A DNA stretch of 64,000 nt, from NCBI GenBank assembly GCA_014728295.1, contig WJLW01000024.1, positions 35,272 to 99,271 of the forward strand, written 5' to 3'. The stretch is from Chitinivibrionales bacterium (GTDB lineage: Bacteria > Fibrobacterota > Chitinivibrionia > Chitinivibrionales > WJKA01). The notes under the pieces were generated by a model. The model did no database searches and had not been told where the DNA came from. It worked only from the letters and a program-made list of their open reading frames with translations. Shown here in pieces: positions 58,342 through 64,000 of the stretch. Both the position numbers and the translations under genes were made by a program. Positions within the stretch are counted from its first letter, which is position 1. Each line of letters starts with the position of its first letter.

Positions 58342-58874
58342 TCATCTTCTCTGGTTCTCTCGCCCGGTACGATGACGGGCGCTCTTGCGGGCACGATCCT
58401 TCTGTCTGCTCTGGAATCCCAATTCTGTCTTAAGCCGGTTCTCTATAATTAATCAAGCCTGTTCAATTGCAGCCAACGATTTGCTCCACCGCCCGAAGTT
58501 TGCGATACAAAGTGAAGAAAATTTAGGGCTGGCGCTGTTGTACGATGTGCGGCTACAATATCAAGACGGAGTGGCGTTTGAACGGGCTACGATGAGATTG
58601 TGCCGCCAGGAACGGCGGCGACTACTGTTTTCTTTCACACATGCAAGAGCACGTCCTGAAGAACGTGCCACACGCTTCTTGTTCTTATCAATGTCACACT
58701 GAAAAATAGATCTTCACACATGGGCAGGGCACCCGCGCGCTATGCGAAGTGCCTGTGTTGCGCCTGCGGCGGGCATTTTGTATAGCGGCTGTTGTGCGTT
58801 GAACCACAAGCATCTGCCGATATTGAATACATTCATGACGCTACGCCTGGACGGCGTAGCTATTTATAGGGTAA

Positions 58875-59045
58875 TTAATGGGCTTTTTCTTGTTTCTCAG
58901 TTTTTAGAAACTTATGATTTACTCTTTGGGCAATTTTTTCATTTAATTCACGATATTTTCGAATATCACCCTTTGATTCTTCAAATAGTCTTTTTTGAAC
59001 TTGGTTTTTTTTATCTACCAATGGATCTTCAAATGGTAATATCAT
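58875..59045 (-). CDS. 56-aa ORF absent from supplied track, downstream partner of PIN gene
   Basis: Read directly: MILPFEDPLVDKKNQVQKRLFEESKGDIRKYRELNEKIAQRVNHKFLKTEKQEKAH*; start lies 3 nt after the PIN stop. Confidence 0.65.
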   Translation of the reverse strand: MILPFEDPLVDKKNQVQKRLFEESKGDIRKYRELNEKIAQRVNHKFLKTEKQEKAH

Positions 59046-59048
59046 ATT

Positions 59049-59528
59049 TCACTCTGTTTCGTTAAATAGTTCTAACGGGGTAATAATTTTTGGTGTAGCT
59101 AATCCAAGCTTACCATTTGTGACTCGGATGTGCTGGTCTTTATTAGCATTTGCCAGATGATTACAATTCCAAGTGAGTAAATAATCAATTTTGTGATATG
59201 AGGCCATCGCTAAATGAAATGCATCTCCGAATGAACCTCTGGGCATCACGTATTCTTTTATATAAACTTCGGCAATGCCATCAATTTCCTCATAATATTC
59301 AAGCTGAAAGATTCCATTAAGCAAATTGAGTATATTACCCTTATTAGGGTAATCACCCTGGTCTAATTCAGTTATTGTAAAAAATGAAGTATATAAATCA
59401 AAATGAATTCTTTGTGTATCCCACCATCTTTTTGTAGTCAAGATAAATGCTTGAATAGATTCTCGTTCATCATAATAATGACTGGGAATCGTAGTATCTA
59501 AATACACCGATTTTATTTGTTCAGACAT
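59049..59528 (-). CDS. PIN-domain protein (putative VapC-like ribonuclease toxin)
   Basis: 'SVYLDTTIPSHYYDERES...ELDQGDYPNKG...GDAFHLAMASYHKIDYLLTWNCNHLANAN' with spaced acidic PIN residues. Confidence 0.82.
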   Translation of the reverse strand: MSEQIKSVYLDTTIPSHYYDERESIQAFILTTKRWWDTQRIHFDLYTSFFTITELDQGDYPNKGNILNLLNGIFQLEYYEEIDGIAEVYIKEYVMPRGSFGDAFHLAMASYHKIDYLLTWNCNHLANANKDQHIRVTNGKLGLATPKIITPLELFNETE

Positions 59529-59650
59529 ATAAATACCAAAATTAGAAACTAAACAACTTAAATAAGATTAAATCGCAAAATACATTTTTTCTGGCAACCA
59601 TGGATGGTTTCCTCCATTTTGATAATTTAAGGCAGATGCTTGTGGTTTTG

Positions 59651-59800
59651 CAAACACCGGGTAAGAAGAAGGCTTTTCAGCCTCCCCCTCCCCTCAGAAC
59701 TGTGCATGACAGTTTCCCATCACACAGCTCAAGCACCTGTAAAGCAGTTTTATTCTAAAAACCACCCGGACTCCTCGATAAAGTGCCCATCAATATTTAC
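59651..59800 (-). mobile_element. Group II intron-like RNA fragment
   Basis: Minus-strand 'caggtgcttgagctgtgtgatgggaaactgtcatgcacagttctgaggggagggggaggctgaaaagccttcttcttacccg' resembles the conserved stem-loop region near intron-encoded RT genes; no RT ORF present. Confidence 0.5.
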
Positions 59801-61603
59801 CTACATGCATCAAACCAAGGGTACTGACACGCCAGCAGTCCCAGCCTTCGACAAATTTCTTTGATCCAATAAGCAGGTTTACCGCAGACGAGGAATCCTT
59901 AACGGAATCAAAGGTCGCTTCGGAAAAATCGCTATCCTCAACAGACAGTGATAAACCATCCTGCTTGGCCACGCCTTCAATGTGATCCGCAAGTGCTTTG
60001 GCATCGCCAACGTTAATCAGGCCAAAAGGCGTTTCTGATGTACCGACTCGCAAAGCAATTTCACCGGATTCACCTTTTACGCGTTCAAGGGCCAGATGTC
60101 CGCCGATGTTTGTATTGAATAGGCGCTGCAGGATATTTTTGTAAAGGTCATCATAGGAGAGCCCAGCATTTATTGTTTTAGCCAGCCATGTAAATGGGCC
60201 CTCAAAAATATTTACGCCGTTGCTGTCCAACAGGCCTGTGTCCTGTCCGTTTTCGGTCAGAATTTCCTTCATTCGCTTGCAGGCTTTATCTTTGCTCGAG
60301 AGGAAGTCGGCAATAAATACGATGATCTGGGCAACATCGGTAGCAACAATCTGTTCATCCTTTCCAAGTTTGCCACCGGTTACGGTGCTCCCCACAAATA
60401 CCCATAGTGGCTTCTCAATATTAAAAGGATGCAATGCCTGGCTCTTGTCCTCATAGATATCAAGCTGCTGATAGAATTTGAGCAGACAGGCGGTTAAGTA
60501 GACGGCTTTTGTCTCATCAAATGATTCCGGCATGTTAAGAATCTGGTAGTCTTTGCCGAAGCCATCCTCATAAAACCAACGGTATGAGTAGTCGAAAACC
60601 ACCGTTTTTGCATAGTCGTCTTCGTTACCCGTACCGGAAACGGCCTGATCAAAGGCTGCTGAGCATTCGAAGGTAAATCCTTTTTCACACAGCATGGCGC
60701 GGTTTTTAAACCATGCGTTTTCATCGACCTTGGCATTTTTCCCTGAGAGGCCGCGATGTCCTTCGTCAACAAGCAGCAAGTTCTGATCGCCAAGACTGCG
60801 TGTTGCAATCGTATTCGGACCTTCCTTGTCACCCAGCTTGGTAATTTCCAGAACATCCACTCTGGAAAGCCCTTGAGCCTGCGTGAACAGACTGTGGCCT
60901 TCCTTTGAAAAATTAGATGCTCCAATATTACTTTCAGAAAACTCGGCAATATGTTGTTCGCTCAATCGCTCATTCGGTGAAATCAGTACAACCCGGGAGA
61001 GATCCTTCTCCTTGCCCTGTTTTTTTGAGTAGTGCTTGTACTGCATATAGTTGACATGCATCAGCAGTGTCTTTCCGGAACCGGTGGCATTCTGCAAAGA
61101 GAGCTTGTTCAGCTCATCTTCATTGAAATAATCCATATCGGCATATTCCGGCCAGCGGCTGTTAAACCGGTCAACATACTCATTTAACGCTGCGAGCAAA
61201 GACTCCCGGTCGCTGAAATATCGGTCGAGATAGATTTCAACAAACAGAAGCGAAAGCCACTGCTAATACTTCCAGGTGACTGGGCGATGACGTTTGGCAT
61301 TAATCGCCTGGGTGTGGTGGACAATGTTTTCCTCATACGCGAGCAGTTGCGCTTTGCTCAGTTCCGTTACATCATCCCAAAAGAGGTTACTGTTAACCAG
61401 TGCATGGTAAAAGTTATGCAGATTGTCTTTGTCCAAGCCTTCCAGCCTATGATCACGAATAGGTTCAGCAAGTTTGTGAAAAGTACGCTTTTTTGCGCCT
61501 TCCCGAAGCGGATCAATGCCGAACAAGCTCATCAGCCATTGATTCAGAAGAAGCTTGTCTCTGAATTATGCTGCTTTGGTCCTTTGGATTTGCGTGTAGC
61601 CAC
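59790..61603 (-). pseudogene. res: Type III restriction enzyme Res-like helicase subunit, degraded
   Basis: GTG start at 61603 ([15 protein letters not shown]), frame change near 61545-61566, 'NQWLMSLFGIDPLRE...TWKY' then TAG (61263-61265) then 'QWLSLLFVEIYLDRYF...LQNATGSGKTLLMHVNYM...LLVDEGHRG...KKFVEGWDCWRVSTLGLMHVGKY*' truncated. Confidence 0.82.
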
Positions 61604-62688
61604 TATTTATCCCCCTCTTTTTGGGAGGCTTCGAGTTTTTGTATCATCCGGTCGAAGTCACTTTCAAACAAACGGTCCTGTACAATCCGATATTTTTCAA
61701 ATTCAGTCTCCGCATGTGTTTTTGCCAGCTCTGCGCTAACTCTGCCGGCATCATTGAGAATCTCTCGATCCCATAGTTTCAAAAATCCGGCTAACCTCTT
61801 TTCCCAATCTGCCATGGACATGGGTATTTTGCGCATCGCCTGAATTTCAGCCATATCCAGGTACGCAGAAACTATGCGTTGCATTTGGCTAAGTTCAAAT
61901 TCCGTGAGATAGTTCTTTGCAATCGACACATCGAATTTATGAATCTTTCCCCGGGGAGCGCCATCCCAATTGGTAAGTCCCATATGATTTTTTTGATGGT
62001 CGGCACGGTATATTATCACCTCAGCTGCAGTATTGCCATAAATCGCATAGTGCAATTTATTTTGAACAGCGGCAAAAAAGCGTTCGGTAGCAGTTGCAGA
62101 TGGGTCATAGTCCAGCGCTGTGGCATAAATGTCAGTGATTTTCTGATAAAATTTACGCTCCGACAAACGAATTTCCCGAACTTTTTCCAATTGGCGTTCG
62201 AAAAATTCATCCGTCAACGTTCCACCATTTTTTAACCGCTCAACATCCATGGTCCAGCCTTGGATGGTATAGTCTTTTACGATTTGATTCGCCCATTTGC
62301 GAAACTGAACAGCCCGTTCATTTTCAATTTTAAAACCAACCGCAATGATGGCCTGCAGGTTGTAGTGGTTAGTTTTGTAGGTTTTTCCGTCCGAAGCAGT
62401 TATTAAGTATTTCTTAATAACTGCTTCCTGCTCCAATTCATTATCTGAAAATAGCCGTTTCAAGTGCTGATTTATAGCTGAAACCGAAACATCATACAGA
62501 GTTGCCATAAGCTTTTGGGTAAGCCATATATTTTCGTCTTCATAGCGCATTTCAACGCTTGTCTCTGAGCTACCCGTTGCAGCAACAAAAGACAAGTATT
62601 CGGCAGTTGAAGATCGGATAAGCTCGGTTTTCCCCTTTGAGCGCTGCCTGTGGCTTGCTTTCGTATGCTTGATTTTTTTTTCAGCCAT
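61603..62688 (-). CDS. RhuM-family protein
   Basis: '[87 protein letters not shown]'; intact; shares stop/start bases with both neighbours. Confidence 0.9.
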   Translation of the reverse strand: MAEKKIKHTKASHRQRSKGKTELIRSSTAEYLSFVAATGSSETSVEMRYEDENIWLTQKLMATLYDVSVSAINQHLKRLFSDNELEQEAVIKKYLITASDGKTYKTNHYNLQAIIAVGFKIENERAVQFRKWANQIVKDYTIQGWTMDVERLKNGGTLTDEFFERQLEKVREIRLSERKFYQKITDIYATALDYDPSATATERFFAAVQNKLHYAIYGNTAAEVIIYRADHQKNHMGLTNWDGAPRGKIHKFDVSIAKNYLTEFELSQMQRIVSAYLDMAEIQAMRKIPMSMADWEKRLAGFLKLWDREILNDAGRVSAELAKTHAETEFEKYRIVQDRLFESDFDRMIQKLEASQKEGDK

Positions 62689-63760
62689 TATGCTGCTCCT
62701 CCTACGTCCCACATTCTTTTATGGAACTCCTCTTCAATACGGCGCACCTTCCAGTTTTCATCATCTTTTCTCAGATTGGGCAGGTTATTGGAGCCGTTGA
62801 CATAGATGGTGTCGTATTCAAAGTCGCGGGTTGAAATACGGTATTTCTCGAACCACTCGTCCAGCATCAGGTTGTCTTTTTCCAGATTGCCGGTGAGCTT
62901 ACGCCACACAATCAGCACACGCTCTTTCTGTCCGTTGGCCCAATAACATCGTTTAAAAAATTAGCCCCATTGGTACCTGCGTTATATTTTTTGTCAGTCC
63001 AGCTACTGAATAAAGCTGTTTTCTTTTCACCATGTTCAATTAGTTGGTAAATGGTAAAATTGGAACTGCATTTCAATTTACCAGCTTCTGCAAGCTTCTT
63101 GCCTGTCTCAAATGCATTTCGCCAGACTCTTTCTGTATTCCCTTTGCCTATCGGATAGACACGCTTGTACCCATCCTGTGTACCCTCAGTGGGAAAGTTT
63201 TTTGCATTCCTTTCCGGCGGCTTCTCAATACCCACAACAGAATAGTTTTCGGGGTTAACAAGGATTGCGTAAAAACTGTTTGGTCGTCCATATCTAAAAC
63301 TACTTTCAGCTGTTCCACTGCGTTTATATGGTCTTTCCTCAACATCGTCATTGACTGCTCTGCCTACTAATGTTCTATCTGAATCTTTATCAACCATCGC
63401 GAGCATATACTCATGGGTATTGGCCAAGGTAACGGCCTTTCCGCCTTGTGGATGATGATTGATGACAATCATTTCCCTCCTGAAAGGCAAATGTGTATCA
63501 ATCATTTCGCACAGAGGCACCATTTCATAGTCATCTATTGCAATGTAATAGACAAAATCAACTGCAAGTAACGGGCAGCTCAGATTAATTCGATTCTCCA
63601 TAAGGGAAAGCCATGCGGAAGAATCAAACACATTTTTATAGAGAATCTTAGAGTCTCCAGTGTTGTATGGAGGATCAATGTACAAACACTTGACTTGTTC
63701 TTTGAATCTCTGCTGCAAAATGTTCAAAGCCTGAACACAGCCATCCCATAGGATTACACT
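62688..63760 (-). pseudogene. mod: Type III DNA methyltransferase Mod, truncated and internally deleted
   Basis: N-part 'QALNILQQRFKEQVKCLYIDPPYNTGDS' (DPPY motif) ... 'NGANFLNDVIG' fused near 62936 out of frame to C-part 'ANGQKERVLIVWRKLTGNLEKDNLMLDEWFEKYRIS...'. Confidence 0.82.
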
Positions 63761-64000
63761 GAACTATTGACAAAAAGGGTTGGATGGTAACATGTTTTGA
63801 TAGTAAACAAATTAGCTCAAAACAAGGAGAGTTACCATGAATCCAACCCGTCATTAATTTACATTACTGAAGCAGGTCATGGATATTATTCCTCAAAATC
63901 TGGTTTCTAAGCTTGCCCGTAAACATGAAGTCGATAAAAAGAGTCGCAGTTTTCGCCCTTGGAGCCATGTGGCATCAATGGTTTTTGCACAGCTTTCTCA
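63755..64000 (+). mobile_element. IS4-family (DUF4372-type) insertion sequence, 5' end only
   Basis: Tnp reading from ATG 63837: MNPTRH*FTLLKQVMDIIPQNLVSKLARKHEVDKKSRSFRPWSHVASMVFAQLS, typical IS4/DUF4372 N-terminus with TAA at codon 7; runs off the window. Confidence 0.75.

Larger units (their letters stand above)
58802..59647. repeat. 17-bp perfect inverted repeat bracketing the PIN module
   Basis: aaccacaagcatctgcc at 58802-58818 and its reverse complement ggcagatgcttgtggtt at 59631-59647. Confidence 0.85.

Noticed and set aside
58735-58804. Confirmed integron attC site
   Set aside because: Only the right-hand GTTRRRY-like box is present; the left RYYYAAC partner and an integrase are missing, so kept only as a weak finding.
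58385-59065. Plus-strand ORFs 58385-58702 and 58742-59065
   Set aside because: No family resemblance; the second is antisense to the PIN-linked 56-aa ORF and crosses the inverted repeat.
59640-59864. 74-aa plus-strand ORF
   Set aside because: Reads through the group II intron-like fragment in the antisense direction; not a credible protein.
61263-61265. Programmed amber readthrough or pyrrolysine in res
   Set aside because: The same gene carries a frameshift and a lost 3' end, so simple pseudogenisation explains the stop better.
1-64000. CRISPR array or cas genes
   Set aside because: No regularly spaced repeats with unique spacers and no Cas-like proteins seen in the window.

Overview
The window is about 64 kb of a Gram-negative, FCB/Fibrobacterota-like chromosome; that taxonomic guess comes only from gene content. 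Roughly 1-58 kb is ordinary, densely packed chromosome. It holds an ExbB/ExbD/ExbD/AgmX-like envelope-motor operon, a carbohydrate-type ABC transporter, and a tRNA-Thr(CGT) followed by tRNA-derived repeats. Type IV pilus genes are scattered over several loci (PilO/PilP/minor pilins, PilB, PilM/PilN). A housekeeping block includes amrS, nth, tsaB, ddl, glyS, purC, an adenosine-kinase-like gene, uvrD/pcrA, gatC, kdsB, rsmD and coaD. There are also two GH114-like lipoproteins, a damaged PocR-type hybrid histidine kinase, and a double-cubane-cluster reductase/activase pair. The right edge (58.3-64 kb) is accessory. It carries a PIN-domain gene with an unlisted 56-aa partner bracketed by a 17-bp inverted repeat, then a type III restriction-modification locus (mod-rhuM-res) that is broken in at least five places, a group II intron-like fragment, and the start of an IS4-family element. 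The observations most worth following up are: (i) the two ExbD proteins, one lacking the membrane Asp, next to an AgmX-like protein with an L7/L12-like N-terminus; (ii) an AbiEii-like nucleotidyltransferase translationally coupled to an unlisted 53-aa ORF and a long GT9 protein; (iii) the PIN module inside a perfect inverted repeat; (iv) the decayed mod-rhuM-res locus in which only rhuM is intact; (v) an antisense copy of the tRNA-Thr 3' half immediately downstream of the tRNA. All family calls are from reading motifs by eye; no database search was run.
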